A stretch of DNA of 32,460 nucleotides, from positions 1-32,460 of the forward strand of contig JBBQBB010000040.1 of NCBI GenBank assembly GCA_038317095.1, written 5' to 3'. A program made the translations under genes and the position numbers. Below are positions 1-6,548 of this stretch, piece after piece. The notes under the pieces are model-generated. The model made no database searches, was not told where the DNA came from, and worked only from the letters and a program-made list of their open reading frames with translations. Origin of the DNA: JAGXTF01 sp038317095 (GTDB taxonomy: Bacteria > Bacteroidota > Bacteroidia > NS11-12g > UBA955). The stretch's first letter is position 1. Each line of letters starts with the position of its first letter.

Positions 1-1916
1 TTGAACTGGAAAGGGCAATTAACAAAATTGGCTACCCAGTAGTTACAAAACCCATTGATGGTAACCATGGAAAAGGCGCCACTACGGATTTGAGAAATTG
101 GGATGAGGCAGTGGCTGGTTTGCAAGCCGCCAAAAAATATGGCCGTGCGGTTATTGTAGAAAAATTTATAACAGGACTCGATCATCGGATGTTGGTTATA
201 AATTATAAATTTGTTTGTGCAGCAGTGCGCACCCCTGCCGCTATTACAGGCGATGGAAAAAGCACCATACAAGAATTGATAGACATTGTGAATGAGGATC
301 CCAGACGTGGTTATGGGCATGAAAAAGTGTTAACCAGTATTAAAGTGGACGATTTTACGTGGAATATTCTTATAGCGAAAGACCTTACGCTTGAGTCGGT
401 ATTGCCTTGGGGGGAAGAACTCTGGCTTAAGCCCACAGCAAACCTAAGCACTGGTGGCACTGCAACGGACATAACAGACCATGTGCACCCAGCCAACATA
501 GTAATGGCTGAAAGGATTGCTAGAATAATAGGGTTAGATATATGTGGTATAGATGTAATTACCTCAGACTTAAGCATACCGCTAGCAGAAGCAGGTGGTG
601 CAGTGCTAGAAGTAAATGCGGCTCCAGGATTTAGAATGCACATTGAACCTACCATAGGCTTACCGCGCAATGTTGCCGAACCTGTGATTGACATGCTATA
701 TCCGCTGGGCAGTACTGCCAGAATTCCCATTATCGCTGTGAGTGGTACGAATGGAAAAACGACAACCACGAGATTGATAGCGCATATTGTAAAACAATGT
801 GGATACAAGGTTGGGTTTACTACCACGGATGGTATTTATATTCAGAATAGTTTGATGATGCGTGGCGACTGCACAGGACCAGTGAGTGCTGAATTTGTCT
901 TGAAAGACCCTACCGTTGATTTTGCAGTTTTGGAAACCGCCAGAGGTGGAATTTTAAGGGCTGGCCTGGGTTTCCACCGTTGCGATGTGGCAGTTGTAAC
1001 CAACGTGGCCCCAGACCATTTGGGATTGCAAGGCATCGATAGTTTGGAAAAATTAGCCCGGGTTAAATCTGTGCCTGCCAAAACGGTTTTTCCAGAAGGG
1101 TATGCAGTGCTCAATGCGGATGACGACTTGGTTTATGCTATGAAAGATGACCTCATGTGTAAAATAGCCCTATTTTCCATGGATGAAAACAACGAAAGGC
1201 TAAAAGAACATTGCGCAGCTGGCGGTTTGGCTTGCGTTTATGAAAATGGATATGTGACAATTATGAAAGGTACATGGAAAATGCGCGTGGAAAAAGCCAT
1301 CAACATTCCTCTAACTTTTGATGGCAAAGCGGAATTTAACATAGCCAATGTGCTCGGCGCTGTGATGGCTTGCTTTGTTCGTGATTTTAGAATCGAGGAT
1401 GTTAGACAAGCCCTGCAAACCTTTGTTCCATCGCCATCCCAAACTCCCGGTAGGTTGAATATATTTAGATTCAAGAATTTTACAGTTTTGTTAGACTATG
1501 CCCACAATGCACATGGTATGATTGCCATAGGCAAATTGGTTAACAAAATAGATGCCTCTAGAAAAATAGGAATAATAGCTGGTGTTGGAGACAGACGAGA
1601 TGAAGATACCATTGCTTTGGCAGGAGAAGCCGCAAAAGTTTTTGATGAAATTATTATTAGGCAAGATAAAAATTTACGTGGCCGAAGCGACCAAGAAATC
1701 ATTGATTTGCTCACAACCGGTATTCGAAATGTGAAACCAGATTGTGACATTAAGGTCATTCAAAAAGAATCTGAAGCTATTGATTTTGCCATCAAAAATG
1801 CGGTGAAAGATGCTTTCATTACTGTAATATCTGATGTTGTTCCTGATGCGCTGGAGCAGGTAAAGAGATTGCGCGAAGAGGAAGAAAATGGCCTAAGACC
1901 TGCAACTTCCAATTGA
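1..1916 (+). CDS. cphA: Cyanophycin synthetase, 3' part (partial at window start)
   Basis: The reading frame is open from base 3, so the gene begins upstream of the window; an internal TTG at 90 is not the start. The first codons (GYPVVTKPIDGNHGKG) are the ATP-grasp nucleotide-binding strand and loop. Downstream lies the rest of the ATP-grasp domain, including the metal-binding EVNAAPGF segment near 613-636. A Mur-ligase-like domain follows, with an intact P-loop GTNGKTTTT near 741-767. The family polymerises aspartate and arginine into cyanophycin (multi-L-arginyl-poly-L-aspartate), a cytoplasmic nitrogen store, using ATP in both domains. The intact P-loop argues for a CphA1-type two-step enzyme, not the CphA2 type with an inactive Mur domain. 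About 640 of the usual ~870 residues are present. The usual partner, cyanophycinase, is not in the window and could lie upstream. Confidence 0.93.
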   Translation, partial: ELERAINKIGYPVVTKPIDGNHGKGATTDLRNWDEAVAGLQAAKKYGRAVIVEKFITGLDHRMLVINYKFVCAAVRTPAAITGDGKSTIQELIDIVNEDPRRGYGHEKVLTSIKVDDFTWNILIAKDLTLESVLPWGEELWLKPTANLSTGGTATDITDHVHPANIVMAERIARIIGLDICGIDVITSDLSIPLAEAGGAVLEVNAAPGFRMHIEPTIGLPRNVAEPVIDMLYPLGSTARIPIIAVSGTNGKTTTTRLIAHIVKQCGYKVGFTTTDGIYIQNSLMMRGDCTGPVSAEFVLKDPTVDFAVLETARGGILRAGLGFHRCDVAVVTNVAPDHLGLQGIDSLEKLARVKSVPAKTVFPEGYAVLNADDDLVYAMKDDLMCKIALFSMDENNERLKEHCAAGGLACVYENGYVTIMKGTWKMRVEKAINIPLTFDGKAEFNIANVLGAVMACFVRDFRIEDVRQALQTFVPSPSQTPGRLNIFRFKNFTVLLDYAHNAHGMIAIGKLVNKIDASRKIGIIAGVGDRRDEDTIALAGEAAKVFDEIIIRQDKNLRGRSDQEIIDLLTTGIRNVKPDCDIKVIQKESEAIDFAIKNAVKDAFITVISDVVPDALEQVKRLREEEENGLRPATSN

Positions 1917-1936
1917 TTCTATAATAAATAGCTTTC

Positions 1937-1957
1937 AAAATATATTTCATATATTTT
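1937..1957 (+). terminator. Possible weak terminator after cphA
   Basis: AAAATATA and TATATTTT form an 8-bp, all-A/T stem with a 5-nt loop, followed by more T residues, 20 bp after the cphA stop codon. The position suits an intrinsic terminator, but the stem has no G-C pairs, so it may only be AT-rich intergenic sequence. Confidence 0.3.
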
Positions 1958-2171
1958 TTCTAAAAGTTGGTATTTCTTTGAATTTAGGTCAAAAAGTCTT
2001 TGTTCATTTAACTGCGGCCAGAGTGGAAACTTCTATTTTAGCCTCAGCGTAATAAAATGATTTTAATGTTCATATTAGAAACATTGCTATGCGAAGTGTG
2101 GCTTTAGACTTTGACTGTTTGAATTGTGTTGCTTAAAATGCGTATTTCTTTTTTTAAAGTTGTTCCATCAA

Positions 2172-2179
2172 TATCTTTG
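2172..2179 (+). promoter_or_regulatory. Bacteroidota -7 box (TATCTTTG) abutting a GTG start
   Basis: TATCTTTG matches the Bacteroidota -7 consensus TAnnTTTG at every fixed position. It ends only 4 bp before the GTG at 2184, so the expected transcription start falls at or next to the start codon. I found no convincing -33 TTG at normal spacing, which lowers confidence. Confidence 0.45.
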
Positions 2180-2183
2180 TAAT

Positions 2184-3488
2184 GTGAAACAAATTTTATT
2201 TATACTCCTTTTAACACCCATTCTATCGAACGTTTTGGCCCAAGAGAAGCCAACTATCAATAATTACACCGTGTTGTATAACCAACAAGCTTCAAAAAAG
2301 AAAAATGATAAAAAAATCCAAATAGGCACATATGCAAAGAAAAACGATCTATTTATGGGGCTTGGATTAACCATAAATAGGAAAAACAAAGACAATGTTT
2401 TTATAGAATCAATTGAACCAAATTCACCGGCTGAAATGGAAACGTCTGGCATTTTAAAAAATAATGTAAAGAATGGTAGCATTTATATTGTAAAAATTAT
2501 CAATTCTTCTAAAAATATAGAATTAAAAATAAACAAACAAACCAGTCCAGAAGAGGTTTACGAAGCCGTGGTGGGCAATTTAGGAACTTTTATTGTTATA
2601 GAAACCAAAACCCTAGGAGCACGTGGCATTCGCCGTTTCAATTTACAACATACCTATTATTATAAAGACACCATTGAAAATAGAAAATCAGATGGAATAA
2701 ATGTATCTTCAATTGCAGAAAACAAATTCCTGGTTACGTATTATAAAAAATACCGTGCGCCTGAAATTATCTTGGCTGACAACGATAGTGACGGGGTTCC
2801 TGATAAATTGGACTTTTGTCCGTTTGAAAAAGGTGAAGTAACATTCAGAGGTTGCCCCGCAAAAGAAAATCCGTTTAGCGACAGAGACAATGACGCAGTA
2901 GAAGATATGAGTGATAGTTGTCCTGATACTTATGGTTCCGTTTCAAATTTTGGTTGCCCTGAAAAAGAACAAGTTTCTATAAATTCAAATGGACCTAATT
3001 CAATAAATAAATTGTCTTTTTGTGATACGCTATCGATGATAATTGGCGATTTTGTAAATCAATTTAAAAATACCCGAAGCGACTCTTTGTTTAAAAATCT
3101 AGAATTCGAAATGGCATATGGTACTCTGTTTAGAACGAAAATACCATTGCCTTACATGGCAAATCAATTTTTCTATTCTACTGGTAAAATTAAAACTGAA
3201 ACTCCCATCTACATTGGATATTTTAAAGAGAGAATAGAATTTACAAAAGCTTCCTCCAGTTATAATGAACTGATATCAACCATTAAAGCTTGCCAAAACA
3301 ATGTTGGAACGTTTTCGTTTAAAGAAACTGTTTACGAAGACTTACCCAAAACTTCAATTTCCATAGCGGCGGATGAGCAAAAATTGGATTCCATATATAA
3401 ACAATTTCAAATGGAAATTGGATTGGAAAAATCCAAAGAAAGCGGGCAATTTAATGTAAGAATTAAAATTTACAGGAATTACAAATAA
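2184..3488 (+). CDS. Secreted protein with PDZ-like domain and thrombospondin type-3 repeats
   Basis: I chose the GTG at 2184 because translation from it begins directly with a signal peptide (MKQILFILLLTPILSNVLAQ). The longer open frame from TTG 2124 puts 20 unconvincing residues in front of it. Residues ~54-142 look like a PDZ domain (LFMGLGLTINRK, then IESIEPNSPAE). Residues ~199-260 carry two Asp-rich calcium-binding thrombospondin type-3 motifs (DNDSDGVPDKLDFCP and DRDNDAVEDMSDSCP), each followed by a GCP. These repeats usually act as rigid calcium-stabilised linkers in Bacteroidota envelope proteins, often before an OmpA domain. Here no OmpA domain follows; the last ~170 residues are a domain I do not recognise. 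The protein should be exported to the periplasm or outer membrane. Its function is unknown. Confidence 0.8.
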   Translation: MKQILFILLLTPILSNVLAQEKPTINNYTVLYNQQASKKKNDKKIQIGTYAKKNDLFMGLGLTINRKNKDNVFIESIEPNSPAEMETSGILKNNVKNGSIYIVKIINSSKNIELKINKQTSPEEVYEAVVGNLGTFIVIETKTLGARGIRRFNLQHTYYYKDTIENRKSDGINVSSIAENKFLVTYYKKYRAPEIILADNDSDGVPDKLDFCPFEKGEVTFRGCPAKENPFSDRDNDAVEDMSDSCPDTYGSVSNFGCPEKEQVSINSNGPNSINKLSFCDTLSMIIGDFVNQFKNTRSDSLFKNLEFEMAYGTLFRTKIPLPYMANQFFYSTGKIKTETPIYIGYFKERIEFTKASSSYNELISTIKACQNNVGTFSFKETVYEDLPKTSISIAADEQKLDSIYKQFQMEIGLEKSKESGQFNVRIKIYRNYK

Positions 3489-3518
3489 ATAGTAAAACAA
3501 CACATAAAATTTTAGATT

Positions 3519-4565
3519 ATGGCATTTATTATATATGGGGCCACAGGCTATACTGGAAAACTAACAGTAAAGAATTCAATTCAACGAGGACTTCGCCCAA
3601 CAATAGCAGGGCGGGATGAGGAAAAAGTTTCACTGTTGGCCAAAGAGCTAGGGTTAGATTTCCGTATATTTGATTTAGAAAATATAGACAATATTGCTAA
3701 AATTATTTCAGAGTTTCAAGTGGTTTTACACTGTGCAGGGCCATTTAGCAAAACCGCCAAACCTATGGTGGAAGCCTGTTTAAAATCTGGCGTTCATTAT
3801 TTAGATATAACAGGTGAAATTGCTATTTTAGAATGGGTAAAACAATTTGATGCAGAAGCCAAAAAGAAAAACATTGTACTTATGTGTGGTGTAGGTTTTG
3901 ACCTAGTACCTACTGACTGTGTTGCACTTAAATTGCATAACGAACTTCCAGATGCAAGTCATCTAGAAATTGCATTTACCATGGAAGGGGGCAGCATATC
4001 ACATGGCACTTTAACAACCATGGGCATCAATTTGGGCAACCCAAGTGCGGCACGGATTAACGGCAAAATCAATGAAGAGCCACTGGGAAAAGCTGGCAAA
4101 TGGATTGACTTTGGCAAAAACAAAAAATTCTGTATCAGTATACCTTGGGGTGATCTGTCTAGCGCCTACAACACAACCCATATTCCCAATATTCGTACTT
4201 ATTCTAGTGCTTCTAAATTCACATTTTATGTGCTAAAAATTCAATTTTTACTAAACCCAATTTTAAGAAGTGGATGGTTTAAAAGGCTATTTCAAGGGTA
4301 TGTAGATAGAAATATAACGGGGCCTTCTGAAATTCAAAATACCACTGGACGGAGTTATGTGCATGGCCGAGTTTGGAATTCACTAGGAGAGGAAAAGGAA
4401 ACACTTTTAGAATGTCCAGAGAGTTATCAATTAACTGCGCAAACCTCTATTTTGGTAGTTCAGAAATTACTGAATGGTTCATTTGTAGGAGGTTACTATA
4501 CACCATCTGGATTGTTTGGAGAAAATTTGATTTTGGAAATTGAAGGTTGTAAATATTTAAAATAG
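3519..4565 (+). CDS. Saccharopine dehydrogenase-like / trans-acting enoyl reductase family oxidoreductase
   Basis: The 348-residue protein opens with a Rossmann dinucleotide-binding loop (GATGYTG, residues 7-13) and AGRDEEKV, where an NADP-selecting Arg normally sits. It continues with the family pattern VLHCAGPFSKTAKPMVEACLKSG and then HYLDITGE. This layout is typical of the saccharopine dehydrogenase NADP-binding family, which includes mycobacterial trans-acting enoyl reductases and eukaryotic SCCPDH. Substrates of bacterial members are mostly unknown, so I assign only an NAD(P)-dependent oxidoreductase role, probably in the cytoplasm or at the membrane face. It lies 30 bp after the PDZ/TSP3 gene and could be co-transcribed with it, though nothing links them functionally. 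Confidence 0.85.
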   Translation: MAFIIYGATGYTGKLTVKNSIQRGLRPTIAGRDEEKVSLLAKELGLDFRIFDLENIDNIAKIISEFQVVLHCAGPFSKTAKPMVEACLKSGVHYLDITGEIAILEWVKQFDAEAKKKNIVLMCGVGFDLVPTDCVALKLHNELPDASHLEIAFTMEGGSISHGTLTTMGINLGNPSAARINGKINEEPLGKAGKWIDFGKNKKFCISIPWGDLSSAYNTTHIPNIRTYSSASKFTFYVLKIQFLLNPILRSGWFKRLFQGYVDRNITGPSEIQNTTGRSYVHGRVWNSLGEEKETLLECPESYQLTAQTSILVVQKLLNGSFVGGYYTPSGLFGENLILEIEGCKYLK

Positions 4566-4657
4566 ATTATTTTACGAAAATCATAGTTTTAAATTAAATG
4601 GTATTTTGATTTGATACTTTCTCGTAATTCACAAAACCTATTTGTATATTTCCTGAA

Positions 4658-4840
4658 TTATTTTAATTTAAAATCTGCCAATTCATAATTGGAATTTCTT
4701 CCGCCATCATCTGTTTTTTTCAAGATGCCTTTTTCTACCATGTCTTTTATATCCCGCAAGGCTGAATCGGTAGATGTTTTGGCATTTTTAGCCCAAATTG
4801 AAGTTTGTAGCTTACCATCAAAACCGTCTAAAAGTTTGTT
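4658..4840 (-). pseudogene. Remnant: C-terminal end of a Fic-family protein
   Basis: The minus strand from 4840 to the TAA at 4660-4658 encodes about 60 residues, including NKLLDGFDGKLQTSIWAK, then STDSALRDIKDMVEKGIL and GGRNSNYELADF. This matches the winged-helix tail found at the C-terminus of many bacterial Fic/DUF4172 proteins (LLDGFEGKL..SKWAK, then TALRDIQDLVEKGIL and GGRST.Y.L). The catalytic Fic core with its HPFxxGNGR motif is absent here and elsewhere in the window. The frame is preceded by an in-frame TAG at 4846-4844 and runs straight out of the methyltransferase remnant, with no start codon of its own. It is best read as a deletion remnant of an AMPylase-type gene. Confidence 0.75.
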
Positions 4841-5182
4841 GTGCTAAGTCAATAACAGACCTGTTGTAATCGATGCCACAACTTCCTTAGCTTTTTCGGT
4901 GATCATAAAACTTATGTCACCTGAGTTGCAACCCAGATCAAGAACAGTATCGTTAGAAGTAAAATTGGGCAAAAGAAATTTTATAGATAAAAGACGCGGT
5001 GGGTGTTGGTTGGGAGAATAATTTTTAAAAGATTCTTCATGGGATAGTCTGTCAAATATCCATTCCAGATCTAAGAACAGTTTGAATTTTGCTTTTGAGC
5101 TCATGGGAAGGAGCTTTTGCAGCCTGTAGATCAGGCTAAGCAAAAAATTCTTTGGTTTTTTTCGTGAAAGTTTAATTCCCAT
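4835..5182 (-). pseudogene. Frameshifted, truncated class I SAM methyltransferase
   Basis: ATG 5182 lies 1 bp after the stop of the ferritin-like gene, so the two formed an operon. The reading frame carries a motif I SAM-binding sequence (VLDLGCNSGD), then derails after EKAKEVV into ASITTGLLLT and a stop at 4844. In another frame, starting at base 4877, the sequence continues exactly as expected after motif I: GIDYNRSVIDLAQQTF. One base is therefore missing around 4877-4880. Even with the frame repaired, the homology ends near 4835, where the Fic-like sequence takes over. Only ~120 of the usual ~220-250 residues remain, lacking the rest of the Rossmann fold. The N-terminus (SRKKPKNFLLSLIYRLQKLL) is basic and hydrophobic. 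An inactive gene is the simplest reading. Confidence 0.8.
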
Positions 5183-5183
5183 A

Positions 5184-5750
5184 TTATTTTTTTTTACAAT
5201 AGTGGTCAGATTCTTCGACCGAATATTTTTTATCGAGATCGATGTTATTAAAACCTTTTTTGTTTCCCCAGGAAAATAGTTTTTCGAATAGGGGAAGGAG
5301 ATTGTCTTTTTTTATTTGTTCTAAGAAATAAACCTCGTGTTCTTTTTCTTTAATGCCCATTTCGTACAAGATCTTATCGTGTTCTTTAATACCTAGAGAA
5401 TTAAAAAATTGTTTCATTCGAAAATATTCGCACACGTTACCGCTTTCTAAAAGACCGGCAAAATAAAATGGCATAAAACGACCAATAACAAAACAACTTG
5501 CCGAAATTATTTTGCCGATAACATGAAAACGGAATTCGTAATATTTAGAAATGGGAACATTGTACTGTTGTATGATCTCTAAAACCTCCCGGCGGTGATT
5601 CCACTCGTCGACCTCAATTTGTTTAACGGCTTTTTTAACTTCAGGATCTTTAACCGAGGCGGCATGACCAATATAGGCGAAGGCTGCAGCTTTTTCGGCA
5701 GAGTAGGCTTGTTTAAGCAGATCGACTAATTCGGGATGATCTAGTTTCAT
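5184..5750 (-). CDS. Ferritin-like diiron protein (COQ7/rubrerythrin-like fold)
   Basis: I chose ATG 5750. The frame also extends to a TTG at 5762, but that TTG lies inside a -7 promoter box. The 188-residue protein has the ligand set of a four-helix-bundle diiron protein: Glu19 (YSAEKAAAFAY), E49-W-N-H52, Glu in helix 3 (ESGNVCEYF, E102/E108) and E135-K-E-H138. The hydrophobic stretch between helices 2 and 3 (GKIISASCFVIGRFMPFYFAG, residues ~79-99) resembles COQ7-type demethoxyubiquinone hydroxylases, which bind the membrane. A hydroxylase, oxidase or iron-handling role is possible; the substrate cannot be told from sequence. It heads a two-gene operon whose second gene, a methyltransferase, is now broken, so any joint pathway is probably lost. 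Confidence 0.75.
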   Translation of the reverse strand: MKLDHPELVDLLKQAYSAEKAAAFAYIGHAASVKDPEVKKAVKQIEVDEWNHRREVLEIIQQYNVPISKYYEFRFHVIGKIISASCFVIGRFMPFYFAGLLESGNVCEYFRMKQFFNSLGIKEHDKILYEMGIKEKEHEVYFLEQIKKDNLLPLFEKLFSWGNKKGFNNIDLDKKYSVEESDHYCKKK

Positions 5751-5759
5751 TATCGTGAT

Positions 5760-5767
5760 CAAAGATA
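5760..5767 (-). promoter_or_regulatory. -7 box (TATCTTTG) upstream of ferritin-like gene
   Basis: On the minus strand TATCTTTG fits TAnnTTTG and ends 9 bp before ATG 5750. It overlaps the alternative TTG start at 5762, which supports the downstream ATG as the true start. No clear -33 element was found. Confidence 0.45.
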
Positions 5768-5843
5768 AAGATAATGAATTATGAAAACTAATCAGCGCCT
5801 TAGAGTTGTCTCGGAGAATTAGTCCGGCTTTGTTGCGTATAAC

Positions 5844-5956
5844 GGCAGTCTGTCTAAAAACTCATTTCTACTTCTCGTTAATTGCATATTTAGGGTTTTA
5901 CATAGATAGAGGTCTGAATATGTTTTACAAATCAAGTAGTTTTTAGACAGTCTGAC
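5844..5956. repeat. Long-arm inverted repeat (19-bp arms)
   Basis: GGCAGTCTGTCTAAAAACT at 5844-5862 pairs with 5938-5956; 17 of 19 positions are complementary, 13 of them consecutive. The 75-bp spacer is AT-rich and non-coding. It could form a cruciform or a long RNA hairpin. The architecture fits a MITE-like or attC-like element, but I cannot identify core sites or target duplications. Confidence 0.65.
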
Positions 5957-5990
5957 GGTTTGCCGCTGCAAGAAGTTGGCGATTTTTACC

Positions 5991-6010
5991 ATCCCGATAG
6001 CAATCGGGAT
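5991..6010. repeat. Short palindrome ATCCCGAT...ATCGGGAT
   Basis: Perfect 8-bp arms ATCCCGAT and ATCGGGAT surround a 4-base centre (AGCA). It occurs once in this window. It resembles the short CCCGAT-type palindromes often scattered between Bacteroidota genes, but I cannot count copies here. It is non-coding and could act as a hairpin in RNA. Confidence 0.55.
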
Positions 6011-6527
6011 TGATGCGAAGAACCAATGTTTGATTAACCACAAATGTGTCTGCGAAGCATTGAACCGCCAATTTTTTGTAGGTGCTGTGTGTGCCCTGAA
6101 TGATAAATATAGTTCTTTTAATTACTGAAAGAAAGCCGGAGAGTGAAAATCTCTTATGCGCGAATTAACAATTCGAAGCATTAGTAAGTCGCAAGGGTGA
6201 TAACAAATGCGTTGGCTTGGGTCTGGCGTTGATTCTCTTTTGATTTTGCGGAGGTTTGGCTGTATTTCATTTTTCGTGTTGCTATTTTGATTGAATGTCG
6301 GTCTTTTTACAATGAGGCATAACTTTTTCCTTGTCGAAACAAAAACACGCTTATCCCTTCTAAAATGAAATTCTTGCCGAAAGTTTGAAAGATTTTTACA
6401 GCAAGAATCTCTATATAAGTCTTTACTATCATTTTGCCTTATATGCGTAATAAGCGAGCTATTCCATTTTTCAATCCAATTTTAAATCTTCGAAACTTTG
6501 CCCACACCAAATCCCCGCCAAAATCAC

Positions 6528-6535
6528 TATTTTTG
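6528..6535 (+). promoter_or_regulatory. -7 box (TATTTTTG) of dihydrolipoyl dehydrogenase gene
   Basis: TATTTTTG matches TAnnTTTG and ends 13 bp before ATG 6549. The nearest upstream TTTG (6497-6500) is 27 bp away, longer than the usual ~19-23, so the -33 element is unassigned. Confidence 0.45.
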
Positions 6536-6548
6536 CCCTCGTTTTACT

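Larger units (their letters stand above)
5768..6548. other. Gene-free region with palindromic repeats
   Basis: About 780 bp between the ferritin-like operon and the dihydrolipoyl dehydrogenase gene. No frame on either strand gives a protein I can recognise. A 74-codon minus-strand frame runs straight through two palindromes and is not credible. The region holds a long-arm inverted repeat (5844-5956), an ATCCCGAT/ATCGGGAT palindrome (5991-6010), a TTGGCG...CGCCAA pair (about 5976 and 6065) and an 8-bp stem ATTCTTGC/GCAAGAAT (6370-6377 and 6401-6408). Base composition is less AT-rich than the neighbouring intergenic DNA. It looks like repeat-type non-coding sequence, not a decayed gene. Confidence 0.6.

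Noticed and set aside
4045..4236. 63-codon plus-strand frame inside the saccharopine-dehydrogenase-like gene
   Set aside because: It lies wholly within a recognised gene in another frame and has no supporting evidence.
5819..6043. 74-codon minus-strand frame (MWLIKHWFFAS...)
   Set aside because: It runs through two palindromes and a repeat region, has no recognisable domain and no supporting promoter or partner.
5844..6098. Integron attC site(s)
   Set aside because: Hairpin architecture is suggestive, but I could not find proper core sites at both ends or an integrase, so it is kept only as a palindromic repeat.
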